The notes under the pieces are model-generated. The model saw nothing but the letters and a program-made list of their open reading frames with translations, did not search any database and was not told the DNA's origin. A DNA stretch of 64,000 bases. Origin: Iodobacter fluviatilis (GTDB lineage: Bacteria; Pseudomonadota; Gammaproteobacteria; Burkholderiales; Chitinibacteraceae). Both the position numbers and the translations under genes were made by a program. Location: NCBI RefSeq assembly GCF_900451195.1, contig NZ_UGHR01000001.1, positions 496,001-560,000 of the forward strand. The letters are read 5' to 3'. Below are positions 17,725 through 27,245 of the stretch, one piece after another; position 1 is the first letter of the stretch; every line of letters starts with the position of its first letter.

Positions 17725-19494
17725 TTAAATTAGTGCCGCTTCAGTTTCTCTTATACCTGTTTGTAAACGCCAGAGTGCCGCATAGCTGCCATTGGCTGCG
17801 AGCAGTATCTCGTGCGTGCCCGCTTCAACAATTTCGCCCTGCTCCATCACATAAATGCAGTGCGCATTGCGCACCGTAGAAAGGCGGTGTGCCACCACCA
17901 GAGTGGTGCGGCCCCTAGCTATTTTATCCAGCGATCTTTGAATAGCCGCCTCGGTTTCGTTATCTACCGCGCTGGTGGCTTCGTCCAGTACCAGGATTTT
18001 AGGGTCTTTAAAGATCGCTCTTGCCAGAGCTAGGCGTTGGCGCTGCCCGCCCGATAGTTTTTGCCCGCGCTCGCCAATCTGGGTGTCGTAGCCTTGTGGC
18101 AGGCGCTCGATAAATTCATGTGCTTCGGCGGCCCGTGCTGCGGCGATCACGGCGGTCATATCCACATCGCTTTGGCCGTAAGCAATATTTTGCGCAATGC
18201 TGGCATCACTTAAAAACACATCCTGGCCTACATAACCAATGGCGCGGCGCAGATCGAGCAGGGCAATATCTTTGCTTTCCATGCTGTCGATTTTAATATT
18301 GCCGCTGCTGGCATCGTAAAAGCGCAGCAATAGTTTGAGCAGCGTGCTTTTGCCCGAGCCGGTTGCGCCCACAAAAGCCACCGTTTGCCCTGCTGCAATA
18401 TGCAGGGAAATATCTTTAAGCACGGCTTGTTCGCCATAGGCAAAGTGGATGTGCTCAAAGCTCAGTGCACCCTTGATTTGGCCGAGCGGCTTGCCTTCGT
18501 AATGGATATGGATGGGGGTGTCGAGCAGATTAAGCACCCGCTCAATGGCGGTCATCGAGCGCTGGTAAAGATCGGCAATATCGGCAAGCCCAGTGAGCGG
18601 CCAGAGCAGGCGCTGGGTAAGGAACACCAGCACCGAATAACTGCCCACGCCAATCTGGCCGTGCAGTGCCAGATAGCCACCGTAAACCAGCGTCACCACA
18701 AAACCAGACAAAATCGCCATGCGGATGATAGGAATAATGGCCGACGAGAGTTGAATCGCTGCGGCATTGGTTTGGCGGTAATGATTGCTGGCGTCAAAAA
18801 TATGCGCGGCTTCAAATTTTTCGGCGGTAAAGGCTTTGATAGTGGCAATGCCCAGCAGATTATTATTTAAGCGCCCGCTGATTACACCGGCGGCTTCACG
18901 CACGGCCGCATAGCGGGGGGCAATACGGCGCTGAAACCAGAATGCGCCAAATAAAATCAGCGGTACAGGCGCAAGCGCAATCAGGGCCAACTGCGGTGCA
19001 ATATAGAAAAACACCGCGCTGCACATCAGCGTGGAGCAGAGTACCTGAATAATGCTATTGGCCCCGCCATTTAAAAAGCGCTCTAGCTGATTAATATCGT
19101 CATTCAAAATCGACATTAACTTGCCAGTGCTCTTGTTTTCAAAGTAAGACAAGGGCAGTTTTTGCACATGGCGGTAAGCGTCTAAACGCAGATCATGCTG
19201 CAAGTTTTGCGCAAGATTACGCCAGCGGATTTGATAAAAATATTGGAATAAAGACTCGCCACCCCAAATAAAAACCGTGATCACACCTAGATAAAGCAGC
19301 TGGTGAAAGCTGTCTGTGACCCCCAGCGTGGCGATAAAAGAAGTCTCACGATTCACCACCACATCGACCGCTATCCCAATCAAAATCTCCGGCAGGATAT
19401 CGAAAAACACATTGGCCACCGAGCACACACTGGCCCAGAAAGCATCCCGGCGATACTGCCCAGCATATTGAAACAAGCGGCGAAGTGAAGGCAT
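17725..19494 (-). CDS. ABC exporter, fused permease and ATPase
   Basis: A 589-residue half-transporter that should act as a homodimer in the inner membrane. Six transmembrane helices occupy about residues 15-310; the ATPase follows with Walker A GATGSGKST near residue 375, the signature LSGGQRQRLALARA, Walker B ILVLDEATSAVD and the switch histidine in VVAHRLSTV. It belongs to the MsbA/MdlB-like lipid or drug exporter group; substrate unknown. It stands alone. The 320-bp stretch 19495-19814 holds only a short C-tract repeat. Confidence 0.93.
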   Translation of the reverse strand: MPSLRRLFQYAGQYRRDAFWASVCSVANVFFDILPEILIGIAVDVVVNRETSFIATLGVTDSFHQLLYLGVITVFIWGGESLFQYFYQIRWRNLAQNLQHDLRLDAYRHVQKLPLSYFENKSTGKLMSILNDDINQLERFLNGGANSIIQVLCSTLMCSAVFFYIAPQLALIALAPVPLILFGAFWFQRRIAPRYAAVREAAGVISGRLNNNLLGIATIKAFTAEKFEAAHIFDASNHYRQTNAAAIQLSSAIIPIIRMAILSGFVVTLVYGGYLALHGQIGVGSYSVLVFLTQRLLWPLTGLADIADLYQRSMTAIERVLNLLDTPIHIHYEGKPLGQIKGALSFEHIHFAYGEQAVLKDISLHIAAGQTVAFVGATGSGKSTLLKLLLRFYDASSGNIKIDSMESKDIALLDLRRAIGYVGQDVFLSDASIAQNIAYGQSDVDMTAVIAAARAAEAHEFIERLPQGYDTQIGERGQKLSGGQRQRLALARAIFKDPKILVLDEATSAVDNETEAAIQRSLDKIARGRTTLVVAHRLSTVRNAHCIYVMEQGEIVEAGTHEILLAANGSYAALWRLQTGIRETEAALI

Positions 19495-19718
19495 GGCATC
19501 AGCTTGGAGAAATAAAAGGACAATGCTAAATGAATATCAATTGGATGTGGAGAAAGTTTTGAGGTGGGAGGGGAAGCGTTTACGGAAATACAGTTGGTTT
19601 GCAGGGCTGGTGAAACCCGCATGTGATGCTAAAAAATATGCGGTTTGCTCTTCTTATTCTGAAAAAGGGGTCAGGCAGATTGGGCATTGCATATCTTCAT
19701 GGTAGCAAGCCCGTTTAA

Positions 19719-19752
19719 AGGCAAATCCCCCTCAGCCCCCTTTGCCAAAGGG
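19719..19752 (+). repeat. Short C-tract hairpin repeat
   Basis: AAATCCCCCTCAGCCCCC followed by TTTGCCAAAGGGGGAGG matches the right half core of the 211-bp palindrome at 6169-6204. It folds as CCCCCTTTG/CAAAGGGGG. It appears as a solo half element between the ABC exporter and ubiH. Confidence 0.7.
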
Positions 19753-19814
19753 GGAGGCTGCAGTACCGAAGTGCTGCCTAAAATTGTGTAGCATATTTAT
19801 GTTCTGTTAGAGCA

Positions 19815-20984
19815 TTACCTCGCCCCAAACACCATCCGCTTTGCAAAGCCTTTTCTTAGCCAGCCCATTTGGTCCATGGCGATGAGGCCTAGGCTGCGGC
19901 CGTGCTTGAGTATGGGGCCGGGGTGGTCGAAGTAGGTGATCAGGCCATCGGTAAAGTAGGTAACTAGACCCGCATCTTTTTTCCTGAGGCGGGCGTAGCG
20001 GGCAAGTTGTTCTGGCTCGCCGATTTCGTCCTGGCGGCTTGCGATAATGAGCCCGGCCAGCGTGGTGGCATCGCGCAGGCCGAGATTCAGGCCTTGGCCT
20101 GCCACAGGGTGCAAGGTTTGCGCTGCATTACCGATCAAAACCACACGGCGGCCGACTACGGAATTAAGCGTTTTTAAAGCCAGCGGCCAGCTGGCGCGCG
20201 TAGCCACGCTGCTAAAGCCTGCGATGCGTCCAGAAAAACGCTGACTGACTTCTTGCAAAAAATCATCCTCACTCATGGCAAGGCGCTCGCTTGCAAGCTC
20301 GGGGGATTGCGGCCAGACGAGGGTGAAATCTTTGCCATTGGGGAGCAGTGCCAGCGTGGCATCGTCAGCAAAGCGCTCATAAGCGATACCGCCATGCGGC
20401 TCGGTGGGGGTGAGCTTGGCGAGGATGGCGTGCTGCTGGTATGGTTTAACAGTCTGGATAATATCGTCCAGCTGACTAATCAGCTGGCCGCCATCGGCAA
20501 GCACCACAAGGCGGGCAGTGAGCTGCTCCTCTCCATGAGGGCCGTCGATTTTTATCTGGGCAAAACGGGCCAGCCGCGTGATTTTACTAACGCGATAGCC
20601 CAGTGCTACTTTGGCAGGGCTTTGGCTGAGCGTGCTGAACGCGCGGCGGGCCAGTTTGTCATAGTCCACCACAAAGCCCAGAGCGGGCAGGCCCAGCTCG
20701 CTGGCTAAGAGCTCGGTGCGGCCGAATGTGCCCTGCTGCGAGATATGGACTTGGGTAATGTGTGTTGCGGCTAGTTCGGTCCCCCATAAACCCACTCGAT
20801 CCAGTGCCTCAAAGCTGGCCCAGGATAAAGCCAAAGCACGGGGATCGGCGTCGATTTTAGGTTTTGCATCGACTAAGAGCGCATCAACACCTGCTGCAGC
20901 CAGCCTTTGCACCACCAAAGCGCCAATCGGGCCACCGCCAACAATCAGCAAGTCTACATGGAGGGGGAGTTTTTCTAAGAGCAT
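19815..20984 (-). CDS. ubiH: FAD-dependent ubiquinone-biosynthesis hydroxylase UbiH
   Basis: A 389-residue flavoprotein monooxygenase of the UbiH/UbiF/COQ6 family. It has the FAD-binding GGGPIG motif at residues 16-21 (HVDLLIVGGGPIGALVVQRL) and the second motif VLIGNAAQTLHPVAGQGLNLGLRD, whose wording is closest to UbiH (C6 hydroxylation of 2-octaprenylphenol in other bacteria). pepP lies upstream in the same direction, as in the E. coli pepP-ubiH operon, which supports the name. Here copy 2 of the structured repeat is lodged between the two genes, so co-transcription would have to pass through it. UbiF/UbiI-type specificity cannot be excluded. Confidence 0.8.
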   Translation of the reverse strand: MLLEKLPLHVDLLIVGGGPIGALVVQRLAAAGVDALLVDAKPKIDADPRALALSWASFEALDRVGLWGTELAATHITQVHISQQGTFGRTELLASELGLPALGFVVDYDKLARRAFSTLSQSPAKVALGYRVSKITRLARFAQIKIDGPHGEEQLTARLVVLADGGQLISQLDDIIQTVKPYQQHAILAKLTPTEPHGGIAYERFADDATLALLPNGKDFTLVWPQSPELASERLAMSEDDFLQEVSQRFSGRIAGFSSVATRASWPLALKTLNSVVGRRVVLIGNAAQTLHPVAGQGLNLGLRDATTLAGLIIASRQDEIGEPEQLARYARLRKKDAGLVTYFTDGLITYFDHPGPILKHGRSLGLIAMDQMGWLRKGFAKRMVFGAR

Positions 20985-21063
20985 ATCGACCTGAGGAAAA
21001 ATTTAAGGCAAGGGATGAGTTTAAGGTCATAAGCAGGGTAGGTGAAACCCCATACGCGCTCAC

Positions 21064-21361
21064 AAAATTGTTTTTATTAGCAAATAACCAAAAAATGTAA
21101 TGACTGCGCTCTCTGCATGGGGCTTTTAAAAGTCCCCTTGAAACACGCCGGAGCGAGGAACAAGCGGGGCGGGGTTTCGGTCAGGGAGCGAGCTAGCGAG
21201 CCAATCCCGCCTGCCGCCGCCTCGATTGTCCGCAGCGCAGGGGCCTTCGTGTTTCGTGGGGGCGCCTTCTTTGGCTTCGTTTCTTGGCGAAACAAGAAAG
21301 GAAGGCCCCCGCGGTGGCTACCGCTCCAAAATAACCGTGCCGAAGGCACTAAAAAGATGTT
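21064..21361 (+). repeat. Structured intergenic repeat, copy 2
   Basis: Closest relative of copy 1. Hairpin GGGGCTTTT/AAAAGTCCCC near 21118-21136, long-range arms GAAACACG (21140-21147) and CGTGTTTC (21248-21255), TTTCTTG/CAAGAAA (with loop GCGAAA/C), GCGGT/ACCGC and GTGCC/GGCAC follow in the same order. It fills the gap between pepP and ubiH, antisense to their transcript. Confidence 0.85.
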
Positions 21362-21416
21362 TTTGATCTTGCTTAGCATATGGCGGCTTTCACCCGCCAT
21401 ACAAAAAACACATACC

Positions 21417-22712
21417 CTACCTTGCCATAATCGCTTCAATTTCTGCCACCGTTTTCGGGCAGCTGGCGTCTAGGTTTTCCATGCCATCTCGGGTGATCAG
21501 CACATCATCTTCGATACGCACGCCGATGTTTTCAAAGTGCTTGGGCACATTGGCGGCGGGGCGGATGTAAAAGCCGGGCTCTACCGTCATCACCATGCCG
21601 GCTTCCAGATTGCGCCATTCTCCTTTGATTTTGTAAGCACCTGCATCGTGCACATCCAGCCCCATCCAGTGGCCAGTGTTGTGCATATAAAATTGCTTAT
21701 AGCTGAGCGATTCAAGCGCGCCATCAAGCGAGCCTTGTAATAAACCCAAATCGATCATGCCCTGAGTCAGTACTCGTACGGCCGCTTCGTGGGGGGCATT
21801 CCAGCTTTGACCTGCGCGGCAAACATCGAGCGCGGCGTATTGGGCGGCAAGGGTAATTTCGTAAACGTCTTTTTGCGGGCCGCTGAATTTGCCATTGACC
21901 GGGAAGGTACGGGTGATATCAGAGGCATAGCCACCGATCTCGCAGCCCGCATCAATCAATAGTAAATCGCCATCGTTCATGCGCTGATTATTGTCGCCGT
22001 AATGCAGGCAGGTGGCATTCGCGCCTGATGCCACAATGCTGGAGTAAGCAGGAAAGCGGCTGCCCTGACGATAATAATCGTGCAGGATTTCGGCTTCTAC
22101 TTCGTATTCCATTTGCCCAGGGCGGGCAAAACGCATGGCTCGAACGTGGGCGGCAGAGTTAATTTGTCCGGCCTGACGCAAGAGGGCGATTTCAAACTCA
22201 TCTTTAAATAAACGCATCTCGGCAAGGGTGCCGCGCACATCCGTGATTTCATTCGGGGCGGTGATACCACTGCGCACCTTTGCACGTACGCCGTTTACCC
22301 AGCCTGAAACCCGGCTGTCCCACGCAGCATTGTGGCCATAAACGGTATGCAGGCGGGGCTGATTTTGTAATAGCCCGACCATTTTATTGTCGAGTTCTTC
22401 AATGGAATAAGCAGCATCAAAACCAAATAGCTCGCGGGCGGCATCGGGGCCGTGGCGGTGGCCATCCCAGATTTCGCGCTCTAAATCTTTAGGGCGGCAG
22501 AACAGGATATTTTGTGTGCCGCCTTCGCTAATGATTTGCACAAAAACGGCATCCGGCTCATTAAAACCAGTGAGGTAATAAAAGCTGGAATCGTAACGAA
22601 ACGGATAAGTTGTATCGGCATTACGAATGATTTCAGTGGTATTAGGCACAATAACCACACCTGCAGCTAAGCGTGTGGACAAGGTTGCACGGCGGGTTAC
22701 GTAAGGCTGCAT
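21417..22712 (-). CDS. pepP: Xaa-Pro aminopeptidase PepP
   Basis: A 431-residue M24B metallopeptidase that removes N-terminal residues ahead of proline. The N-terminal domain (residues 1-170) contains the family run VVIVPNTTEIIRNADTTYPF; the catalytic pita-bread domain holds all metal ligands: the two Asp in DAGCEIGGYASDITR, the His in HNTGHWMGLDVHD, Glu in VEPGFYI and Glu in GVRIEDDVLIT. The ATG at 22712 is preferred to a TTG five codons upstream. It precedes ubiH in the same direction, the classical arrangement. It is bracketed by two inverted copies of the structured repeat. Confidence 0.95.
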   Translation of the reverse strand: MQPYVTRRATLSTRLAAGVVIVPNTTEIIRNADTTYPFRYDSSFYYLTGFNEPDAVFVQIISEGGTQNILFCRPKDLEREIWDGHRHGPDAARELFGFDAAYSIEELDNKMVGLLQNQPRLHTVYGHNAAWDSRVSGWVNGVRAKVRSGITAPNEITDVRGTLAEMRLFKDEFEIALLRQAGQINSAAHVRAMRFARPGQMEYEVEAEILHDYYRQGSRFPAYSSIVASGANATCLHYGDNNQRMNDGDLLLIDAGCEIGGYASDITRTFPVNGKFSGPQKDVYEITLAAQYAALDVCRAGQSWNAPHEAAVRVLTQGMIDLGLLQGSLDGALESLSYKQFYMHNTGHWMGLDVHDAGAYKIKGEWRNLEAGMVMTVEPGFYIRPAANVPKHFENIGVRIEDDVLITRDGMENLDASCPKTVAEIEAIMAR

Positions 22713-22842
22713 GGATGGATTTCCCAAATAAGGTAGGCCAATTATACGGCGAGGTGCAGCGCAGCACGTGTTTTTACTTACTTGTGGATTTTACTTATTG
22801 TGTTGGGAAGGGAGAAACCAGCGTGTGCGTTAACCAAAGTCT

Positions 22843-23141
22843 AAAGCCCTTTTTTATTAGTGCCTTCGGCGCGTTGATTTAGGTGCGGACGTCCCGCGGG
22901 ACCTTCCTTTCTTGTGTGGCCAAGAAACGAAGCCAAAGAAGGCCTCCACACGAAAAACGAAGGCCCCTGCTGCGGTCCAATCGAGGCGGCGGCGGGCGGG
23001 ATTGGCTGGATCCTCCTTCCCAAGCGATCACCCGCCCCGCTTGTTCGGAGCTTGCGTGTTTCAAGGGGACTGTAAAGCCCTATGCAGAGAGCGTGGTTAT
23101 TGTGCTTTCTCGCTGGTTTCTAATGAAAAAACAAATTGCTT
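22843..23141 (-). repeat. Structured intergenic repeat, copy 3 (inverted)
   Basis: Read on the minus strand it gives the same order of elements as copies 1 and 2. The TTTCTTG/CAAGAAA stem is intact while its loop reads GCCACA rather than GCGAAG. The GCGGT/ACCGC hairpin is replaced by GCGG-GACGT-CCGC. The long-range arm is imperfect here (GAAACACG against CGTTTTTC), so this copy may be decaying. It lies between the M48 protease gene and pepP. Confidence 0.8.
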
Positions 23142-23215
23142 AGCGCACATGGATGAAACCCGAGTATTTATGCAGCATCGCTCGCGGGTTTCACCTGCCC
23201 TAAGTGCTGCCATGC

Positions 23216-24076
23216 TTATTTTTTTGCCGCAGCCAACGATGCTTTAATGGCCTGAAAGCGCTTGGTGCTTTCTGCGCCTCCTGCGTAGTTTTCGAGTTTG
23301 TCACCGATCACCTCTTCAATGGTGTTGAGCCTGTCGCTTGGGCTGGGGTGGGTGCTGAACATCAGTGCTACGGTGCCTTCCTGTGGGTTGATGCTTCCCA
23401 GCGTTTGTAATACCGAGACTAAGCCATAGGGGTTGTAGCCCGCTCTGGCGGCTAAAACCATGCCGCCGATGTCTGCTTCATATTCATCGCTCTTATCGAG
23501 GCCCCTTACAAACAGCTCTAGTGCATTTTTACTGCCGAGTGAAACGAGCTGTGAGGCGGTGCTGTTTTTCACATTATCTGCACCGGCTTTGGCGATATTG
23601 CTGCCTACCTTTTGCCATTTTCCGGATTCAATGGCTTGCATATGGTGGCGTTTTAGCGTGTGGGTAATTTCGTGGGCTAATACACCGGCCAATTCTGCCT
23701 CGTTGCGAAAGGTATCAAACAGCCCTTTAGTGATCAGGATATAGCCGCCTGGGGTGGTAAAGGCGTTGATATTGGGGCTGTCTATCACGCCAAAGTGGAA
23801 CACTCTGTCGGGCTGCTCAGATTGCTTGGCAATCCACATGCCTACCTGGTTTACATACTGCTGCAAGGCGTGATTGGCCACTAAAGGTGCGGCGCCCAGT
23901 AATAGTGAGGCAGCGCTTGCACCAATCGCTTCTTCTTCCGCTGGCGTTGCCTTGTGCATGGCATCGGCCGTGTTTTTTACCCCTTCAATTAAATTACTGA
24001 TATCCAGTTTGCCAAAATCAAAGGCAAAAGCGGCCGCTGGCAATAAGCTGGCCAGTATCATCAGGCGGATACGCAT
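23216..24076 (-). CDS. M48-family metalloprotease, periplasmic
   Basis: A 286-residue zinc protease with a signal peptide (MRIRLMILASLLPAAAFA) and the M48 motif H135-E136-I-T-H139; the third ligand is the Glu in DEYEAD (E198). Proteins of this type (BepA/LoiP/YcaL-like) help quality control of outer-membrane proteins; no C-terminal TPR domain is present, so it is closer to the short LoiP/YcaL kind. It is the last gene of a three-gene operon, two bases after the SH3 gene. Confidence 0.92.
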   Translation of the reverse strand: MRIRLMILASLLPAAAFAFDFGKLDISNLIEGVKNTADAMHKATPAEEEAIGASAASLLLGAAPLVANHALQQYVNQVGMWIAKQSEQPDRVFHFGVIDSPNINAFTTPGGYILITKGLFDTFRNEAELAGVLAHEITHTLKRHHMQAIESGKWQKVGSNIAKAGADNVKNSTASQLVSLGSKNALELFVRGLDKSDEYEADIGGMVLAARAGYNPYGLVSVLQTLGSINPQEGTVALMFSTHPSPSDRLNTIEEVIGDKLENYAGGAESTKRFQAIKASLAAAKK

Positions 24077-24078
24077 GA

Positions 24079-24594
24079 TTAGTTTCTCCTGCTTTTTGGG
24101 CTGTCATCAGAGGCTGGGGTTTTTTCCATGACGATATACGCCACTTCCTGCGCGATCAGTTTTTCTTTGGCAGCGCTTTTTTGTGCTTCTGCTTCACTGG
24201 CGGTGAAGTTTTTCAGCCTGGCCAGCTCTTCCGGGTTGGGCTGGGCATTTTGCAGCTGTTCGGCGGACAGCCCTTTTACCCCGGTGGTGACGGTACTGCC
24301 GGAAGAGCCTGTTTTAAATGGATTTAATGAAGCCAGAGTGCTGCCGCCCTCGCTGCCTTTTCCTGTTCTGACATTCAGTAATTTAATCCAGCCTGTAAGC
24401 TTGTTCTCACTTTTGACCTGCATCCATGCGCCCTGGCGCATCTGGATATCTACCACATTATCTTTTTTGAGCTGACCAATCACGGCCGCATCCAGAAAAG
24501 GTTTATCGCGTAAATCAGAATCGCGAATCACACTGGCCGTCTCGGCCCAGGTGGTGCTTGCTAAGGCGAGCAGCAGCCATAGTCCATTTTTCAT
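24079..24594 (-). CDS. Secreted SH3-domain protein
   Basis: A 171-residue protein with a signal peptide (residues 1-17, ending TWA), a bacterial SH3-type domain at about residues 20-78 (ASVIRDSDLRDKPFLDAAVI, then GAWMQVKSENKLTGWIKL) and a low-complexity, charged C-terminal tail. It probably binds peptidoglycan or a partner in the periplasm. Its start overlaps the stop of the upstream cyclase gene by four bases and its stop is two bases from the protease start, so the three are translationally coupled. Confidence 0.88.
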   Translation of the reverse strand: MKNGLWLLLALASTTWAETASVIRDSDLRDKPFLDAAVIGQLKKDNVVDIQMRQGAWMQVKSENKLTGWIKLLNVRTGKGSEGGSTLASLNPFKTGSSGSTVTTGVKGLSAEQLQNAQPNPEELARLKNFTASEAEAQKSAAKEKLIAQEVAYIVMEKTPASDDSPKSRRN

Positions 24595-26423
24595 GATGTC
24601 TTCCTTACTTCGTCAGAATTTAAACGGGGTTCAAACAGCTCGACTTCTTGTTCACGGCCTTTCACATGAAAGCTGCCGTGCGGTACAAATTGAAAATGTT
24701 CATTGCAGGCTAGGCGGGTGGCGTCGGAGATCAGCACGCGGGAGATGCCCTTGGTCAGTCCTTCGATACGGGAGGCCAGATTCACTGAATCGCCAATAAT
24801 CGTGTAATCCAAGCGCGCATCCGAGCCAATAAAGCCCACCACGGCGGGGCCGGTGTGCAGGCCAATACCGATATCAAAATCAGCGCCCAGATCAGTCAGC
24901 TCGGTTTTAAATTTAACCAGCGCGGCGGACATTTCAATGGCTGCGGCAACGGCGTGCCGGGCGTGCTCATTGTCATTCATCGGCGCGCCCCAAAACGCCA
25001 TAATGGCGTCGCCAATAAACTTATCCAAAGTGCCGCCGTGGCGGAAAATAATCTCGACCTGCTGGGAGAAGTAACGGTTAAGCAGGCCGACGATATATTC
25101 TGGCGTGCGCGTTTCAGACAAGGTGGTAAAGCCACGAATATCAGAAAACAAGATGGTGAGCTCACGCGATTCAGCCTGCTGGCTGCTGTGAATATCGCCT
25201 TGCGCCACCAGCTGCCGGACCACGCGCTGGTCCAAAAATCGGCCGAACAAATGGATGGCCTGCTCGCGCTGGGCTTTTTCGGCCAGATAGGCAAACAGCG
25301 CTGCCAGCCAGTAATAGACCCATGCCCAGGCGATGGCGGCTGCAATGGGCCAGTATTGTTTGTGGCCAAGGCCCAGCCAGAAAATACCAAGGCCCAGAAA
25401 CGTAGCAAGCAGCAGTGCGCCACCTGAATATAGGGTGTTTACTTTGCGCTGAAAACTTAGAAATAAGAGCAGCATCAGCAACAGGCCCAGTGGTGCAAAA
25501 TAGACACGGGCTGGGGTTTTTAGCCAGTCGCCATGCAGCAGATTATCGATGGACGTGGCTAAAATCTCGACACCAGGGTAGTTGGCAGAGAGCGGCGTAG
25601 GGCGCAAATCCTGCAAGCCTGGTGCGGCGGTGCCGATAATAACGATTTTGCCGCTTAATTCATTGGCAGGGCGCTGTGGTTTTTCGCGGTTGAAATCAAA
25701 ATAGAGATCGCTGTAGCTGATGTGCTGATGTGCTTTTGACCAATTGATGCGGATGTCGCTGCCTTGTGGCATGGGCCAGTTAAAGTCTGCCGCGATGCGG
25801 GCGGGCAGGGAGGGGAGGCGCCAGCCCTGGGTTTCGGTGTAAATCCAGTAATGGCGGCCTATTCCATCGGCGTCTTTTTTAAAATTGATCAGGCCGCCAC
25901 GCCAGGTTTCAGGCGGTAGCACCAGCGGCAAGAGCAGAGGAGCACGGGCATCGGGTTTAGCATCTTGCGTTTTTTGCAAGCCATAAACAGCCGGTAAATC
26001 GGCGAGTCGTGTGCCGATCCCATCTACCAGCAGGGTGCTGGGCAGGTAAATATTGTGCAGTTGTAAAACGGTGTCTCTGAACAGCTGATCACTATCGGCG
26101 CGAAAGGTATCGGGCTCATTAAATAACACATCAAACACAATGGCTTTGGGCTGTTGCGCGGCAATCGCACTGAGTAGCTCGGCATGAATAGCGCGTGGCC
26201 AAGGCCAGCTGCCCGCGACTTCATTCATGCTTTCTAGGCTTTTTTGATCAATATCGATAATGACAATATCGGCAGATGCTGCACGGCGGCTGGCATTTTT
26301 TTCCAGCAGCCAGTCGCCGCTTCGGTCATCAATCACGGCGCTAAAATTCAGCCAGCCGTAATCTGATAACAGTAAGCTGCTTAATAGAATAAAGATTGTA
26401 AGATAGGAAAAGCGTTGCAGCAT
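24591..26423 (-). CDS. CHASE2-domain adenylate/guanylate cyclase
   Basis: A 610-residue membrane receptor cyclase. An N-terminal helix is followed by a periplasmic CHASE2 sensor domain (about residues 30-315, with IVIIDIDQKSLE and AIVFDVLFNEPD), three transmembrane helices (about 315-390) and a class III nucleotide cyclase domain. The metal-binding aspartates are present in ILFSDIRGF and KFIGDAIMAFWGAP, and the conserved loop TIIGDSVNLASRIEG follows. It is predicted to make cAMP (or cGMP) in response to an extracytoplasmic signal. It heads an operon with the SH3 protein and M48 protease, suggesting envelope sensing. No effector gene is close by. Confidence 0.93.
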   Translation of the reverse strand: MLQRFSYLTIFILLSSLLLSDYGWLNFSAVIDDRSGDWLLEKNASRRAASADIVIIDIDQKSLESMNEVAGSWPWPRAIHAELLSAIAAQQPKAIVFDVLFNEPDTFRADSDQLFRDTVLQLHNIYLPSTLLVDGIGTRLADLPAVYGLQKTQDAKPDARAPLLLPLVLPPETWRGGLINFKKDADGIGRHYWIYTETQGWRLPSLPARIAADFNWPMPQGSDIRINWSKAHQHISYSDLYFDFNREKPQRPANELSGKIVIIGTAAPGLQDLRPTPLSANYPGVEILATSIDNLLHGDWLKTPARVYFAPLGLLLMLLLFLSFQRKVNTLYSGGALLLATFLGLGIFWLGLGHKQYWPIAAAIAWAWVYYWLAALFAYLAEKAQREQAIHLFGRFLDQRVVRQLVAQGDIHSSQQAESRELTILFSDIRGFTTLSETRTPEYIVGLLNRYFSQQVEIIFRHGGTLDKFIGDAIMAFWGAPMNDNEHARHAVAAAIEMSAALVKFKTELTDLGADFDIGIGLHTGPAVVGFIGSDARLDYTIIGDSVNLASRIEGLTKGISRVLISDATRLACNEHFQFVPHGSFHVKGREQEVELFEPRLNSDEVRKTS

Positions 26424-26464
26424 GACTGCGCCCGTAAAGATGCTTCCTGATCTTTATAGCGCTC

Positions 26465-26498
26465 AAAAAAAAAGCCCGCATTTCAGCGGGCTTTTTTT
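26465..26498 (-). terminator. Terminator of yebC
   Basis: AAAAGCCCGC/GCGGGCTTTT stem with a six-base loop and T-runs on both strands. It lies 16 bases past the yebC stop and upstream of the cyclase gene; the symmetrical A/T flanks make it potentially bidirectional. Confidence 0.92.
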
Positions 26499-26513
26499 CT
26501 TGATATGCGGGAA

Positions 26514-27245
26514 TTACTCTTCTTCGTCCATCACGGCGGTGGTGTACACCGCCTGTGCGTCGTCTAGGTTTTCCAACATATCGAGCAGTTTTTGCATTTT
26601 GGCTACGTCGTCGCCCAGGATCTCTGTTTCGGCCTGTGGTTTCATGGTGACTTCGCCCATTTCCGCTTTAAAGCCTGCTTTTTCCAGCGCTTCTTTTACG
26701 GTAATAAATTCATAAGGCGGGGTGATCACTTCGATGGAGCCGTCATCATTGGTGATAATGTCTTCAGCACCGGCTTCCAGCGCGACTTCCATCAAGGCGT
26801 CTTCTGGCGTACCAGGGGCAAAAATCAGCGTGCCGCAGTGTTTAAACTGGAACGATACGCAGCCATCCGCGCCCATATTGCCGCCGCACTTGGCAAAGGC
26901 ATGGCGCACTTCGGCCACGGTACGTACGCGGTTGTCGGTCAGGCAGTCGATCATGACGGCTGCGCCGCCGATGCCGTAGCCTTCGTAACGGCATTCAACG
27001 TAATCCACGCCTTCTAGGTTGCCTGAGCCACGCTCAACTGCGCGCTGCACATTATCTTTAGGCATATTTGCGTCGTAGGCTTTATCAATGGCCAGACGTA
27101 AACGCGGATTGGTTTCAATTTCGCCGCCGCCCATTTTGGCCGCAACGGTAATTTCTTTAATCAGACGGGTAAAGAGCTGGCCGCGTTTGGCGTCCTGGCG
27201 ACCTTTACGATGCTGAATATTTGCCCACTTTGAGTGACCTGCCAT
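26514..27245 (-). CDS. yebC: YebC/PmpR-family regulatory protein
   Basis: A 243-residue member of the YebC/TACO1 family, beginning with the invariant [22 protein letters not shown] and ending in the acidic tail [16 protein letters not shown]. Members are described both as transcriptional regulators and as ribosome-associated factors that relieve stalling at proline runs; which applies here cannot be told. Transcribed alone, with a clear terminator. In many bacteria yebC precedes ruvC, but ruvC is not downstream here. The 303 bases upstream (27246-27548) show no feature. Confidence 0.97.
   Translation of the reverse strand: MAGHSKWANIQHRKGRQDAKRGQLFTRLIKEITVAAKMGGGEIETNPRLRLAIDKAYDANMPKDNVQRAVERGSGNLEGVDYVECRYEGYGIGGAAVMIDCLTDNRVRTVAEVRHAFAKCGGNMGADGCVSFQFKHCGTLIFAPGTPEDALMEVALEAGAEDIITNDDGSIEVITPPYEFITVKEALEKAGFKAEMGEVTMKPQAETEILGDDVAKMQKLLDMLENLDDAQAVYTTAVMDEEE

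Noticed and set aside
19493..19705. A 70-codon plus-strand frame after the ABC exporter start
   Set aside because: Overlaps the exporter's upstream region, lacks protein-like composition and any ribosome binding site.
21064..23141. pepP with its flanking inverted repeats as a composite transposon
   Set aside because: pepP-ubiH adjacency is an old conserved arrangement and no transposase is present, so movement of pepP is unlikely.
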